Shown: positions 7,192 to 16,107 of the stretch, piece by piece
Position numbering within the stretch: position 1 is the stretch's first letter
How the letters are laid out: each line of letters starts with the position of its first letter
Assembly (NCBI GenBank): GCA_947259285.1
Contig: CAMYMR010000001.1
Location: 41,310-105,309 of the forward strand
DNA length: 64,000 nucleotides
Reading direction: 5' to 3'
Source of the DNA: an uncultured Woeseiaceae bacterium
GTDB taxonomy: Bacteria > Pseudomonadota > Gammaproteobacteria > Steroidobacterales > Woeseiaceae
Notes under the pieces: model-generated
Database searches by the model: none
Told to the model about the DNA's origin: nothing
What the model saw: only the letters and a program-made list of their open reading frames with translations
Made by a program: the position numbers and the translations under genes

Positions 7192-9804
7192 TTAATTGAA
7201 GTCGCTGTCCAGCCTTGCGAGCAGCGCCTCGCGCACCTCTGCCTGTCTGTTGTCATCGAGCGGTCCGCCGGTCTCTTCGCTAATATAAAAGACATCCTCT
7301 GCGCGTTCACCGATCGTCATGATCTTGGCTGCCTCGATATCGACGTACTTCTCGACAAAGACGCGACCGATCTCGCTCAGCAGTCCTGGCCGGTCGGCCG
7401 CCACAATCTCGAGTACCGTATTGTCATTCGACGAGCTCGGACTGAAATCGACGCTGGTTTTCGTGGTGAACATGCGGGCCTGGCGCGGCAATTTGCGCGT
7501 TACGGTGAGTTCGCTGTCGTCCTGAGCGGTCAGGACACGCGCCAACATTCGGCGAATCTTGTTGATGCGGGCATCGTCGATATCGACTCGCGCGTCGAGT
7601 TCCATGAATACGAAGGAATCGATGCTATAGCCTTTCTCCAGGGGCACAACGCGGGCGTCGATAATTGTCATGCCCATTTCGTCCAGCACCGCAGTCGCGT
7701 GCGCAAACGTTCTTTTCGCTCTTGGTGTATACAGGACCGCTTCTACACCGTCGCCATTCTCACGACGTCGCACGTCGACCAGTCCGATATCGGACGCCGT
7801 GTCCGAGTTAGCCAACCATTCCGTATGCCAGGCGATTTCATGACTGCGATGACGCAGGAAGTAGTTCGCATTCATCAGCTCCCAAATTTCGTCAATGCGT
7901 GAGTCGCGGATACCGTTCGCATGGAGGATCTCCCGGGCCTTGGTCTGTTTTTCCAGTATCAGCTGCTCCCGGTCGATCGGATTCTCGAGGCCGCGACGTA
8001 ATGCACGACGGGTCAGTTCATAGAGATCATGAAACAGCTGTGCCTTCCAGGAGTTCCACAGCTTCGGGTTGGTGCCGCGCACGTCGGCCACGGTCAGCAG
8101 ATACAGGTAATCCAGGTGCCCCGGATCACCGACCATCGTCGCAAACGCGTTAACAACGTCCGGATCGCCGATATCCTTTTTCTGCGCCGTCGTTGACAAA
8201 ATCAGGTGATGTCTTACCAGCCAGGCGACGACGCCCGCTTCGTACTTACTGAGGCCGTGTTCAAGACAAAAAGCCTCGGCATCGACCGCACCCAGCTCCG
8301 AGTGATCGCCACCGCGACCCTTGGCAATGTCGTGAAACAGGCCGGCAAGGTAGACTATTTCGGGCTGCTCGATGCTCTGCATGATCGCGCTGCAGTCCGG
8401 GAACTCATCGTTGTAGCGGGGGAGCGCGAAGCGCCGAAGGTTGCTGACAACAAACAGGGTGTGTTCGTCCACCGTGTACGCGTGAAACAGGTCGTATTGC
8501 ATGCGGCCGACAATCCGCCCGAAGGACGGGATGTAAAGCCCCAGCACGCCATAAAGATTCATGCGCCGCAGTTCGTGCGTAACGCCTGCAGGCGCGCGCA
8601 GTATATTCAGAAACAGACGATGATTGCGCGGGTGCTGTCGAAATTCCTCGTCAATCAGATAGAGGTGCCGCTTTATAAGGCCGATCGTGTAGGCGCTGAC
8701 GCCCCGAATTTGCGGGTTTTGCTGCAATACGAGGAAGAGTTCCAGCAGCGCCGAAGGGTCGTCCGAGAAAACCCGATCGTGGATGGTCTGCAGGTAGCCG
8801 TTCTTGATCTGGAAGTGCTCATTCAGCGGCTCCGGAGCGGCATCGGGGTCCATCAGGATGGCTTCCTCGAACAGCTGCAGCAGCATCTCATTCAGGCGGC
8901 TCAGCTCCATCACCGTGCGGTAGTAGCGCTGCATGAGTTGCTCGACGGCGAGGGTGTAGCTCGCGTCTTCATAACCAAGCATGTGTGCGAGCTTGATCTG
9001 GTGATCGAAAAGCAGGCGGTCCTCGCGCCGCCCGGTCAGTATGTGCAGGCCGAAGCGAATGCGCCACAAGAACGTCTGACCTTCTTCGAGCCGCCTGAGC
9101 TGGCCTGGGGTCAGGAATTCATGATCCACCAGCTCCGCCAGCGTCGCCGCACCGAAATGTCGCTTGGCGACCCAGCCAATCATCTGGATGTCGCGCAGCC
9201 CGCCCGGACTGCCTTTCACATTGGGTTCGAGATTGTACGCCGTGTCGTAATAACGGTGGTGCCGCGCAATCTGCTCCTTGCGCTTTTCGGCAAAGAATTC
9301 GGTCGACGGCCAGATCTTGTCGGGCCCGATGCTCTCTTGCATCGCGTCGAAAAGGGAGACCGGTCCTGCCAGAAGCCGTGCCTCCATCAGGGTGGTTGCG
9401 ACCGATAGGTCGGCGCTGGCTTGTTCAAAACACTGATCGATCGTGCGCACGCTGTGGCCGATCTCGAGGCCGATGTCCCATAGCGCCGTAATGAAAGCAG
9501 AGAGCGCTTCCTCGGCACCGTCCGGCAGTTCGTCCGGCACCAGGATCATGACGTCGACGTCCGAATACGGGTGCAATTCGCCGCGGCCATAGCCGCCGAC
9601 TGCGACGAGCGCAGAACCGGATTCCTCGACACCCTGCCGCCAAAGTCTGATCAGCTGCTCGTCGATGATGGCGGCACGGGCATGGACAAGCTCGACAACC
9701 GGCTCCCCGGCCTCGAATCGTGCTTTCAGATCGTCGGCGCAGGCCGCCAGCGCTGCGCGAATTTCCCTGTAAGTGTTTGAATTATTGACGGTCGTCTGCG
9801 CCAA
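7192..9804 (-). CDS. glnD: Bifunctional uridylyltransferase/uridylyl-removing enzyme GlnD
   Basis: Nitrogen sensor that adds or removes UMP on PII proteins according to glutamine level. The 870-residue product is full length. The N-terminal nucleotidyltransferase motif is GGYGRGELHPYSDVD (about residues 70-84). The HD hydrolase motif LFHDIAKGRGGDHSELG lies in the middle, and two ACT domains end the protein (for example VLEIVAADRPGLLSEIGRVF). Its start overlaps the 3' end of map by 23 bases, showing they are co-transcribed. The 400-residue ORF at 8206-9408 on the plus strand is its antisense shadow. Confidence 0.97.
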   Translation of the reverse strand: MAQTTVNNSNTYREIRAALAACADDLKARFEAGEPVVELVHARAAIIDEQLIRLWRQGVEESGSALVAVGGYGRGELHPYSDVDVMILVPDELPDGAEEALSAFITALWDIGLEIGHSVRTIDQCFEQASADLSVATTLMEARLLAGPVSLFDAMQESIGPDKIWPSTEFFAEKRKEQIARHHRYYDTAYNLEPNVKGSPGGLRDIQMIGWVAKRHFGAATLAELVDHEFLTPGQLRRLEEGQTFLWRIRFGLHILTGRREDRLLFDHQIKLAHMLGYEDASYTLAVEQLMQRYYRTVMELSRLNEMLLQLFEEAILMDPDAAPEPLNEHFQIKNGYLQTIHDRVFSDDPSALLELFLVLQQNPQIRGVSAYTIGLIKRHLYLIDEEFRQHPRNHRLFLNILRAPAGVTHELRRMNLYGVLGLYIPSFGRIVGRMQYDLFHAYTVDEHTLFVVSNLRRFALPRYNDEFPDCSAIMQSIEQPEIVYLAGLFHDIAKGRGGDHSELGAVDAEAFCLEHGLSKYEAGVVAWLVRHHLILSTTAQKKDIGDPDVVNAFATMVGDPGHLDYLYLLTVADVRGTNPKLWNSWKAQLFHDLYELTRRALRRGLENPIDREQLILEKQTKAREILHANGIRDSRIDEIWELMNANYFLRHRSHEIAWHTEWLANSDTASDIGLVDVRRRENGDGVEAVLYTPRAKRTFAHATAVLDEMGMTIIDARVVPLEKGYSIDSFVFMELDARVDIDDARINKIRRMLARVLTAQDDSELTVTRKLPRQARMFTTKTSVDFSPSSSNDNTVLEIVAADRPGLLSEIGRVFVEKYVDIEAAKIMTIGERAEDVFYISEETGGPLDDNRQAEVREALLARLDSDFN

Positions 9805-10549
9805 GCGTGAGGACCTCGTAGCCGCCAGCTGTGATTAAGACCGTATGTTCCCACTGTGCCGACAGGCTATGGTCCTTGGTGACCACGGTCCAGCCGTCCG
9901 GCAGCAGTTTGACGTTGGCTTTGCCGGCGTTGACCATCGGCTCGACGGTCAAGGTCATGCCTTCGCGGAGCTCCATCCCGGTTCCCGGTTTCCCGTAGTG
10001 CAGCACCTGGGGATCCTCGTGAAAAGCCTGGCCGATACCGTGGCCGCAATACTCTCTCACGATCGAAAACCGATTCTTCTCAACGTGCCTCTGCACCGCC
10101 GCTCCAACATCGCCAAGGTGCTTGCCAGGGCCCAACTCCTTGATGCCTAACCACATGCTTTCAAACGCAATATCCGACAGACGCTGGGCCTGAATATTGG
10201 GCTTGCCGACATGAAACATACGGCTGGTATCCCCGTGGAAGCCGTCCTTGATGACGGTCACGTCGATATTGAGCGCATCGCCGGACCTGAGCGTCTTGTC
10301 GCCCGGGATGCCGTGACAAACGACGTGGTTGACCGAGGTGCAGATCGATTTCGGGAAGCCGCGATAATTCAGCGGCGCCGGGATCGCCTGCTGCTCCTGG
10401 GTGATGAAGTCGTGACAGATGCGGTCCAGCTCGTCGGTGCGGACTCCAGGTTTTACATAATCCCCGATCATATCGAGGACCTCGGACGCCAGCCGTCCGG
10501 CGACCCGCATCTTGTCCTGCTGTTCCTGGTTCTTGATCGTCACTGTCAT
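9782..10549 (-). CDS. map: Type I methionine aminopeptidase
   Basis: Removes the initiator methionine from nascent proteins. The 255-residue product carries the five metal ligands of the family in order: two Asp in NIDVTVIKDGFHGDTSR, His in CGHGIGQAFHEDP, Glu in TVEPMVNAG, and Glu in SAQWEHTVLI. The ATG start is divergent from rpsB, with 289 bases between the two coding regions. The same map/rpsB divergence is conserved in many gammaproteobacteria. It is probably the first gene of map-glnD-dapD-yffB. Confidence 0.97.
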   Translation of the reverse strand: MTVTIKNQEQQDKMRVAGRLASEVLDMIGDYVKPGVRTDELDRICHDFITQEQQAIPAPLNYRGFPKSICTSVNHVVCHGIPGDKTLRSGDALNIDVTVIKDGFHGDTSRMFHVGKPNIQAQRLSDIAFESMWLGIKELGPGKHLGDVGAAVQRHVEKNRFSIVREYCGHGIGQAFHEDPQVLHYGKPGTGMELREGMTLTVEPMVNAGKANVKLLPDGWTVVTKDHSLSAQWEHTVLITAGGYEVLTLGADDRQ

Positions 10550-10572
10550 TCGATTCGCATATCACTCAATGA

Positions 10573-10657
10573 AAACCGGGGTCGAACCGAGGTTTTCTGC
10601 CACGTCGCGGCGAGCTGCCGTCCTGTAAACAGGAAAACCTCGGTTCGACCCCGGTTT
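10573..10657. repeat. Perfect 25-base inverted repeat in the map/rpsB divergent region
   Basis: The left arm (10573-10597) and right arm (10633-10657) are exact reverse complements: AAACCGGGGTCGAACCGAGG plus TTTTC. The 35-base spacer contains a small CTGT-AA-ACAG hairpin. The arms have no T-run and lie upstream of both genes, so a simple terminator is unlikely. It may be a mobile palindromic (REP-like) unit or a cruciform-forming site. The GGTTCGACCCC in the right arm resembles a tRNA T-loop, but there is no tRNA around it. Confidence 0.8.
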
Positions 10658-10672
10658 CGCTGCAATTCCGCG

Positions 10673-10701
10673 TTGTTGAGCGCGGTCGGCTATGGTATAA
10701 A
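10673..10701 (+). promoter_or_regulatory. Probable sigma-70 promoter of rpsB-tsf
   Basis: TTGTTG (10673-10678) and TATAAA (10696-10701) are separated by exactly 17 bases, and TGG immediately before TATAAA makes an extended -10. A GC-rich discriminator (GCGCGCGCG) follows, as expected for a stringently controlled ribosomal promoter. It would give a leader of about 130 bases. Confidence 0.65.
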
Positions 10702-10707
10702 GCGCGC

Positions 10708-10838
10708 GCGCTGGTAGCAACTAGTTGCTGCTTGCAGCAAAAAAACTTCACACGTGTACCGTCACATCCTGCTGGGTGCCCCGCCAAAAAAGGGGTTGCG
10801 GGATGGGGTATGCGGAGGCCTAACCCGGAGATAATTCA
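10708..10838 (+). promoter_or_regulatory. 5' leader of rpsB, candidate S2 autoregulatory region
   Basis: The leader holds several hairpins: the palindrome GCAACTAGTTGC, then TGCTGC-TT-GCAGCA followed by seven A, then CCCC-GCCAAAAAA-GGGG, and a G-rich tract before the AACCCGGAGATAATTCA ribosome-binding region. In E. coli and relatives S2 represses rpsB-tsf through a conserved leader structure. The position fits, but I could not match the fold base by base. Confidence 0.4.
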
Positions 10839-12068
10839 ATGGCAGACGTAACCATGCGCCAGATGCTAGAGGCTGGCGTGCATTTCGGTCATCAGACCCG
10901 TTACTGGAACCCAAAGATGGCGCCCTTCATCTTTGGCGAACGTAACAAGATCCACATCATCAACCTCGAAAAGAGCCTGCCGCTCGCCCGTGAAGCGTGC
11001 GCGTTCGTCAAAGCGACGGTCGCAGACGGCGGTACCGTGCTGTTCGTCGGCACCAAACGCGCGGCCCGTGAAGCCGTTCAGACACACGCGAAACGCTGTG
11101 AAATGCCCTATGTGAGCCAACGTTGGCTGGGCGGAATGTTAACGAACTACAAGACCATCCGGCAGTCGGTTAAACGTCTGATGACGCTTGAGCAAATGGC
11201 GGAAGAGGGTGGCTTCGAGGGCCTGACCAAGAAAGAGATTCTGGGCTTAAGCCGCGAGCAGGAGAAGCTGGAACGCAGCCTTGGCGGTATCAAGACAATG
11301 CGGTCCCTCCCCGACGTGCTGTTCGTCGTTGACGTCGACCATGAGGACATCGCAATCCGGGAAGCCAAGAAACTGGGTATTCCAGTGGTTGCCATTGTGG
11401 ACACCAATTGCTCGCCGGATGGTGTTGATTACATTATTCCGGGTAATGACGATGCAATGCGCGCGATTGAACTCTACTCCGGGCTGATCGCCGACGCGGT
11501 ACTGGACGGGAAAGCGTCTATTCCAGAGGTTGCGCTCGGCGAGGACGAGTTTGTTGAACTCGACGAAGAAGGCAAGCCGAAAAAGACTCGGGCAAAAAAG
11601 AAAGCCGCCAAGAAGAAGACAGCCAAGAAAGCGGCTGTGAAGAAGAGGCCGACGGTGAAGAAGGCAGAGGCTGACGTTGAAGCCAAGGCCGGCGACGAGG
11701 CGCCTGCGACGGACGAGGCAACGCCGAAGGCGGAAGCCAAGGCACAGGTTGAGGTCGAGCCGCAATCCGAATCGGCGACAAAGGCAAAGCCCGTAGAAGC
11801 CGAGCCCCAGGTCGAGACCAAGCCGAAGGCAGAAGCCAAGCCGAAGGCAGAAGCCAAGCCCAAGGCTGAAGCCAAGCCCAAGGCAGAGGCCAAGCCCAAG
11901 GCAGAGGCCAAGCCCAAGGCAGAGGCCAAGCCGAAGGCAGAAGCCAAGCCCAAGGCAGAGGCCAAGCCCAAGGCAGAAGCCAAGCCCAAGGCAGAAGCCA
12001 AGCCCAAGGCAGAAGCCAAGCCCAAGGCAGAAGCCAAGCCCAAGGCAGACGAGAAGGCGGAGGACTGA
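10839..12068 (+). CDS. rpsB: 30S ribosomal protein S2 with a long repetitive C-terminal extension
   Basis: Small-subunit ribosomal protein. Residues 1 to about 240 are ordinary S2: the start [27 protein letters not shown], then the conserved [12 protein letters not shown] and [12 protein letters not shown]. The protein then runs on to residue 409, about 160 residues longer than E. coli S2 (241). The tail starts with a Lys/Ala-rich, histone-like stretch ([17 protein letters not shown]), passes through an acidic segment, and ends in 12 exact KPKAEA repeats plus one degenerate copy. The reading frame is open throughout and tsf follows after 3 bases, so the tail is not an annotation error. The repeats are probably disordered and may vary in copy number. 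Its function is unknown. Confidence 0.96.
   Translation: MADVTMRQMLEAGVHFGHQTRYWNPKMAPFIFGERNKIHIINLEKSLPLAREACAFVKATVADGGTVLFVGTKRAAREAVQTHAKRCEMPYVSQRWLGGMLTNYKTIRQSVKRLMTLEQMAEEGGFEGLTKKEILGLSREQEKLERSLGGIKTMRSLPDVLFVVDVDHEDIAIREAKKLGIPVVAIVDTNCSPDGVDYIIPGNDDAMRAIELYSGLIADAVLDGKASIPEVALGEDEFVELDEEGKPKKTRAKKKAAKKKTAKKAAVKKRPTVKKAEADVEAKAGDEAPATDEATPKAEAKAQVEVEPQSESATKAKPVEAEPQVETKPKAEAKPKAEAKPKAEAKPKAEAKPKAEAKPKAEAKPKAEAKPKAEAKPKAEAKPKAEAKPKAEAKPKAEAKPKADEKAED
11820..12053 (+). repeat. 18-base tandem repeat encoding KPKAEA in the S2 tail
   Basis: Thirteen consecutive 18-base units of the form AAGCCSAAGGCNGARGCC lie in frame with rpsB. The first twelve encode KPKAEA exactly and the last encodes KPKADE. 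Differences between units are nearly all synonymous (CCG/CCC, GCA/GCT, GAA/GAG), which suggests recent expansion with selection for the peptide. Several adjacent units are identical, so copy number may differ between strains or be collapsed in assemblies. Confidence 0.95.
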
Positions 12069-12071
12069 GCG

Positions 12072-12947
12072 ATGACGATCACAGCATCAATGGTTAAGGA
12101 ACTTCGCGAGCGCACCGGCGCGGGGATGATGGAGTGTAAGAAGGCTCTCGTCGCGACGGATGGCGATATCAATGCGGCGGCGGAAGAACTGCGCAAGTCC
12201 GGTCAGGCCAAAGCTGACAAGAAGGCCGGCCGAGTCGCTGCTGATGGGCGTGTCGTGATCAAGACCGACGCGGGTAAAGCCGTCATTGCGGAAATCAACT
12301 CCGAGACCGACTTCGTCGCCAAAGACGAGAATTTTGTGAGCTTCTCTGAAGGTGTTGCAGCGGCCGCGCTGGCCTCGGATACGGTTGACGCAACGGCGCT
12401 CGCTGCGATGCCGATCGACGGCTCGGCCACTGTCGAGCAAGCACGCACCGAGTTAATTACGAAGGTCGGTGAAAACATCTCGGTTCGTCGGCTCGCGATT
12501 GTCAGTGGAAGCGGCCCGATCGGGCACTATACGCACGGTGCTCGTATTGGCGCGGTAGTCGTGCTCAACGGCGGCAACGAAGAACTGGCGCGCGACATTG
12601 CCATGCACATTGCGGCAAGCAATCCCGTCTGTGTCGACGAGAATCAGGTGCCCGCCGAAACGCTGGACCGGGAACGACGGATCTTCTCCGAGCAAGCGGC
12701 AGCTACCGGCAAGCCGGCCGAGATCATCGAGAAAATGGTCACCGGGCGAATTGCCAAGTTCCTGAAAGAGATCACACTGGTTGGCCAGCCTTTCGTAAAG
12801 GATCCGGATATCTCCGTCGGTAAGCTACTGAAAGACGCGGGCGCCAGTGTCGATTCCTTTGTACGTTTCGAAGTCGGCGAAGGCATCGAGAAGAAAGAAG
12901 ACAATTTCGTCGAAGAAGTCATGGCACAGGTGAAAGGCACCGCTTGA
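12072..12947 (+). CDS. tsf: Elongation factor Ts
   Basis: Guanine-nucleotide exchange factor for EF-Tu. The product is 291 residues (283 in E. coli). The N-terminal UBA-like domain carries the signature [19 protein letters not shown] (about residues 8-27). A core domain follows with [13 protein letters not shown], which contacts EF-Tu. The start lies 3 bases after the rpsB stop, the classical rpsB-tsf operon. The last helical part contains [20 protein letters not shown], typical of the C-terminal module. Confidence 0.98.
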   Translation: MTITASMVKELRERTGAGMMECKKALVATDGDINAAAEELRKSGQAKADKKAGRVAADGRVVIKTDAGKAVIAEINSETDFVAKDENFVSFSEGVAAAALASDTVDATALAAMPIDGSATVEQARTELITKVGENISVRRLAIVSGSGPIGHYTHGARIGAVVVLNGGNEELARDIAMHIAASNPVCVDENQVPAETLDRERRIFSEQAAATGKPAEIIEKMVTGRIAKFLKEITLVGQPFVKDPDISVGKLLKDAGASVDSFVRFEVGEGIEKKEDNFVEEVMAQVKGTA

Positions 12948-13051
12948 AAGGAATCGCTTAAGCCTTTGATTTTATAGGAGACCTCGTATCCAAAATACGC
13001 TAGAATCAGGCACCGTCGGGGTACCGGCCTCGGCACCGAAGAGAGCGCTGC

Positions 13052-13774
13052 ATGAATGATTCTGACGTTCGATACGGTCGCGTGCTGCTGAAGCTGAGCG
13101 GTGAGGCGCTGATGGGCGACCTCGATTACGGCATCGAGCCCCAGGTCATCCAGCGAATCGCGGCGGAGGTAGCGACGGCACGCAAAACCGGCGTCGAGAT
13201 TGCAATTGTGATTGGCGGCGGCAACATTTTCCGCGGCGCCGGTCTCGCGCGCGCCGGGATGGATCGTGTGACCGGCGACTACATGGGCATGCTCGCGACG
13301 GTAATGAATGCGCTGGCGATCCAGGACGCGCTCGAGTCCCTCGATGTCTATGCGCGCGTCATGTCGGCCCTGCAGATACACGACGTATGCGAGGATTACA
13401 TCCGCCGTCGCGCGGTGCGGCATCTGGAAAAAGGCCGCGTTGTCATACTGGCAGCCGGTACCGGTAACCCGTTTTTTACGACTGACACCGCGGCTAGCCT
13501 GCGTGCGATTGAAATCGGAGCCGACGTCCTGCTCAAAGCGACCAAGGTTGATGGAGTTTACGATGCGGACCCAATGACCAATTCGAATGCGAAACGCTAC
13601 GAAACAGTCTCGTTCGACCAGGTACTCGCGGACAAACTAACCGTTATGGATGCCACGGCAATCGTGATGTGTCGCGACAACGAGTTACCGCTGCGCGTTT
13701 TTGATCTGACGCGTAAGGAGGCTTTGGTGCAGGCTATATCGGGCGACCAGGTTGGCACGCTGGTAACCGCCTGA
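13052..13774 (+). CDS. pyrH: UMP kinase
   Basis: Phosphorylates UMP to UDP with ATP in the cytoplasm; bacterial UMP kinases are hexamers regulated by GTP and UTP. The 240-residue product matches the family length. The amino acid kinase motifs are present: LLKLSGEAL near the N-terminus, [11 protein letters not shown] (about residues 50-60) and [13 protein letters not shown] (about 165-178). It follows tsf after 104 bases and precedes frr, the usual order in this operon. Confidence 0.97.
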   Translation: MNDSDVRYGRVLLKLSGEALMGDLDYGIEPQVIQRIAAEVATARKTGVEIAIVIGGGNIFRGAGLARAGMDRVTGDYMGMLATVMNALAIQDALESLDVYARVMSALQIHDVCEDYIRRRAVRHLEKGRVVILAAGTGNPFFTTDTAASLRAIEIGADVLLKATKVDGVYDADPMTNSNAKRYETVSFDQVLADKLTVMDATAIVMCRDNELPLRVFDLTRKEALVQAISGDQVGTLVTA

Positions 13775-13836
13775 TCTCGATATCAGTCTGGAAAAACGGG
13801 TTACGAAATACGAAGTAAGCACTGAGGGCACTGAAC

Positions 13837-14394
13837 GTGTTGGATGAAATCAAGAAAGACGCTGCAGAGCGGATGGCAAAGAGTGTTAACTCGTTGCGGC
13901 AGGATTTGACCAAGATTCGCACGGGTCGCGCGCACACGAGCCTGCTTGATCATATTACGGTCGAATATTATGGCAGCCCGGTTCCCCTGAACCAGGTCTC
14001 GAATGTCGGCGTTGAGGACTCACGCACGCTGATCATTACGCCATGGGAGAAAGACATGGTGCAGCCCATTGAAAAAGCGATTATGGGGTCTGACCTCGGT
14101 CTTAACCCGTCATCGGCAGGCACGGTAATTCGAGTGCCGTTGCCCCCACTGACCGAAGAGCGTCGCAAAGACATGATCCGCGTCGTGCGCCAGGAAGCGG
14201 AAGGCGGGAGAATCGCGGTTCGCAACATCCGCCGCGATGCGATGCATGATATCAAGGAGCTCCTCAAGGAGAAGATGATCGGTGAAGACGAGGAGCGTCG
14301 TGCGGAAGTTGAAATACAGGGCATCACCGACAAACACGTCGCGGAAATTGACAAGCTACTCGCTGAAAAAGAAGCGGAGTTGATGGAGGTCTGA
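13837..14394 (+). CDS. frr: Ribosome recycling factor
   Basis: Splits post-termination ribosomes together with EF-G. The 185-residue product matches the family. It starts with GTG ([17 protein letters not shown]) and shows the family's helices and beta domain: [15 protein letters not shown], the conserved [14 protein letters not shown], and a C-terminal long helix ending [21 protein letters not shown]. It sits 62 bases after pyrH and 28 bases before uppS. Confidence 0.97.
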   Translation: MLDEIKKDAAERMAKSVNSLRQDLTKIRTGRAHTSLLDHITVEYYGSPVPLNQVSNVGVEDSRTLIITPWEKDMVQPIEKAIMGSDLGLNPSSAGTVIRVPLPPLTEERRKDMIRVVRQEAEGGRIAVRNIRRDAMHDIKELLKEKMIGEDEERRAEVEIQGITDKHVAEIDKLLAEKEAELMEV

Positions 14395-14422
14395 CAGGCC
14401 TGCAATCGTCGTCAAGAACACC

Positions 14423-15163
14423 GTGACCTTGAATCAGACAAGTTTGCCGAAACACGTCGCCGTCATCATGGATGGCAACGGTCGCTGGGCGAAAGCGCGG
14501 CAAAAGCCCCGTCGAGCTGGTCACCGGGCAGGCGTGAAGGCGGTCCGCGCAACGGTGGAGGAAGCCGCGAAGCAGGGCGTCGAAGTCTTGACGCTGTTTG
14601 CTTTCAGCAGTGAGAACTGGGCGCGGCCCGAGGAAGAGGTGCATAGCCTCATGGCCCTTTTTCTCGAGGCATTGCGACGAGAAGTGGACGAACTGCATCG
14701 TAATAATGTGCGACTGCGCGTTATCGGTGCCAGGGAGCTGCTGAATCCCGGCCTCGTCAAAAAATTTGGTGATGCCGAAGAAAAGACCGCCAACAACACA
14801 GGCCTGTTGTTGAACGTCGCGGTCGCTTACGGAGGGCGCTGGGATATTCTCGTGGCAACAAAGCGCATCGCGCGGAAAGTTGCGGACGGTGAGATCGAGG
14901 TGGACGACATCGACGAAGCACGACTGGCAGCGGAGATGCAGCTCGCGGACTGCCCGGAACCGGATCTCTTGATACGTACCGGCGGCGAACAGCGCATCAG
15001 CAATTTCCTGCTCTGGAATATTGCCTATGCGGAACTCTGGTTCACGGACGTCCTCTGGCCAGATTTTGACGCCGGCGAATTCCACAAGGCCCTGCAGTAC
15101 TTTGCCGAGAAGCAGCGCCGCTTCGGTCAGACCGGCGAACAGCTGGCGGCGGCAGAATGTTAA
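14423..15163 (+). CDS. uppS: Undecaprenyl diphosphate synthase
   Basis: Cis-prenyltransferase that extends farnesyl diphosphate to the C55 lipid carrier used for peptidoglycan and O-antigen. The 246-residue product has the catalytic motif HVAVIMDGNGRWAK (Asp in MDGNGRW), the downstream FAFSSENWARP, and the C-terminal DLLIRTGGEQRISNFLLW that binds substrate. Translation starts at a GTG. The 3' end overlaps cdsA by 7 bases, coupling carrier-lipid and phospholipid synthesis. Confidence 0.97.
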   Translation: MTLNQTSLPKHVAVIMDGNGRWAKARQKPRRAGHRAGVKAVRATVEEAAKQGVEVLTLFAFSSENWARPEEEVHSLMALFLEALRREVDELHRNNVRLRVIGARELLNPGLVKKFGDAEEKTANNTGLLLNVAVAYGGRWDILVATKRIARKVADGEIEVDDIDEARLAAEMQLADCPEPDLLIRTGGEQRISNFLLWNIAYAELWFTDVLWPDFDAGEFHKALQYFAEKQRRFGQTGEQLAAAEC

Positions 15164-15942
15164 AGACACGCATCATAACGTCCGTCATAGCGCTGCTCGC
15201 GCTGGGCGTCATTTTGTTCGTCGTTCCTGGCTACGCAGCCGAGCTTATTATTACGGTGCTCGTGATTGCAGGGGCCTGGGAGTGGTCGGGTTTCCTCGGC
15301 GTGCCGGGGTCGGCGTTTCGCGGTGTTTTCGTCGCGGTTATTGGCGGACTGATGGCCGCGTCCTACCTGCTGCTGCCACAGATTTCCGCCCTCATCCTGC
15401 AAATCGCATTCGGCTGGTGGTTCATCGCCTTCGTCTGGGCACTGTTCTTCCCGACGCCGATTCCTACGGTCGTACGCTGGACTGTCGGCGTGCTGGTCCT
15501 GGTGCCGATGTACGTCGCACTGATTAGTCTGTATCGGACCGGGCCCGAAATCCTGCTGTTCGCCCTACTGATTGTCTGGGCCGCAGACGCGGGCGCCTAT
15601 TTTGCGGGCAAACAGTTTGGGCGCGTGAAGCTGGCGCCGAGCATCAGTCCCGGAAAGACCTGGGAGGGCGTTTTTGGCGGGCTGCTGGTCGTTGCACTGC
15701 TGGCGGCAGCTACCGCGCGCTGGACCGGTAACGATCTCGCGGTGTTGCTGCCGTTTTGCCTGGCCGTTGCCGTCTTGTCTATTGTCGGCGACCTCACGGT
15801 GAGTATGTTCAAGCGCACGGCCGGCGTGAAAGACAGCGGTACGATGTTCCCGGGCCACGGCGGCGTCCTCGATCGTGTGGACAGCGTCGCCGCGGCGGCG
15901 CCGCTGTTCGCGCTCGGATTGGGCTGGCTGGGACTCGTTTAA
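15157..15942 (+). CDS. cdsA: Phosphatidate cytidylyltransferase
   Basis: Integral membrane enzyme that makes CDP-diacylglycerol from phosphatidate and CTP, the common precursor of all phospholipids. The 261-residue product is nearly all hydrophobic segments. Near the C-terminus it carries the CDP-diglyceride synthase signature, visible as SMFKRTAGVKDSGTMFPGHGGVLDRVDS. The start lies inside the end of uppS. In E. coli dxr lies on the uppS side of cdsA and rseP follows; here uppS abuts cdsA and only a 165-base gap separates cdsA from rseP. Confidence 0.96.
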   Translation: MLKTRIITSVIALLALGVILFVVPGYAAELIITVLVIAGAWEWSGFLGVPGSAFRGVFVAVIGGLMAASYLLLPQISALILQIAFGWWFIAFVWALFFPTPIPTVVRWTVGVLVLVPMYVALISLYRTGPEILLFALLIVWAADAGAYFAGKQFGRVKLAPSISPGKTWEGVFGGLLVVALLAAATARWTGNDLAVLLPFCLAVAVLSIVGDLTVSMFKRTAGVKDSGTMFPGHGGVLDRVDSVAAAAPLFALGLGWLGLV

Positions 15943-16107
15943 TGGGATATTCATCGTGCATTCATCGTGATTCGGTTAGCGTGTCGAATCGACCGGGCGG
16001 AACTGACGCGCGCCGTGTCAGTCACATAGCACAGGGCGACCGGAGTACGACAGACGGCACGCGCCAACACCACAAGTACATGTTTAACTTCGGAATTATG
16101 ACTCTAG

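Noticed and set aside
8206-9408. 400-residue plus-strand ORF opposite glnD
   Set aside because: Antisense shadow of GlnD, whose domains are complete on the minus strand.
10633-10657. GGTTCGACCCC resembling a tRNA T-loop
   Set aside because: No acceptor stem, D-arm or anticodon arm around it; it is one arm of the 25-base inverted repeat.
11474-12196. 240-residue minus-strand ORF opposite rpsB (repeats of ALGLAS)
   Set aside because: It is the antisense image of the in-frame KPKAEA repeat and of tsf; low complexity, no ribosome-binding site, and the plus strand encodes S2.
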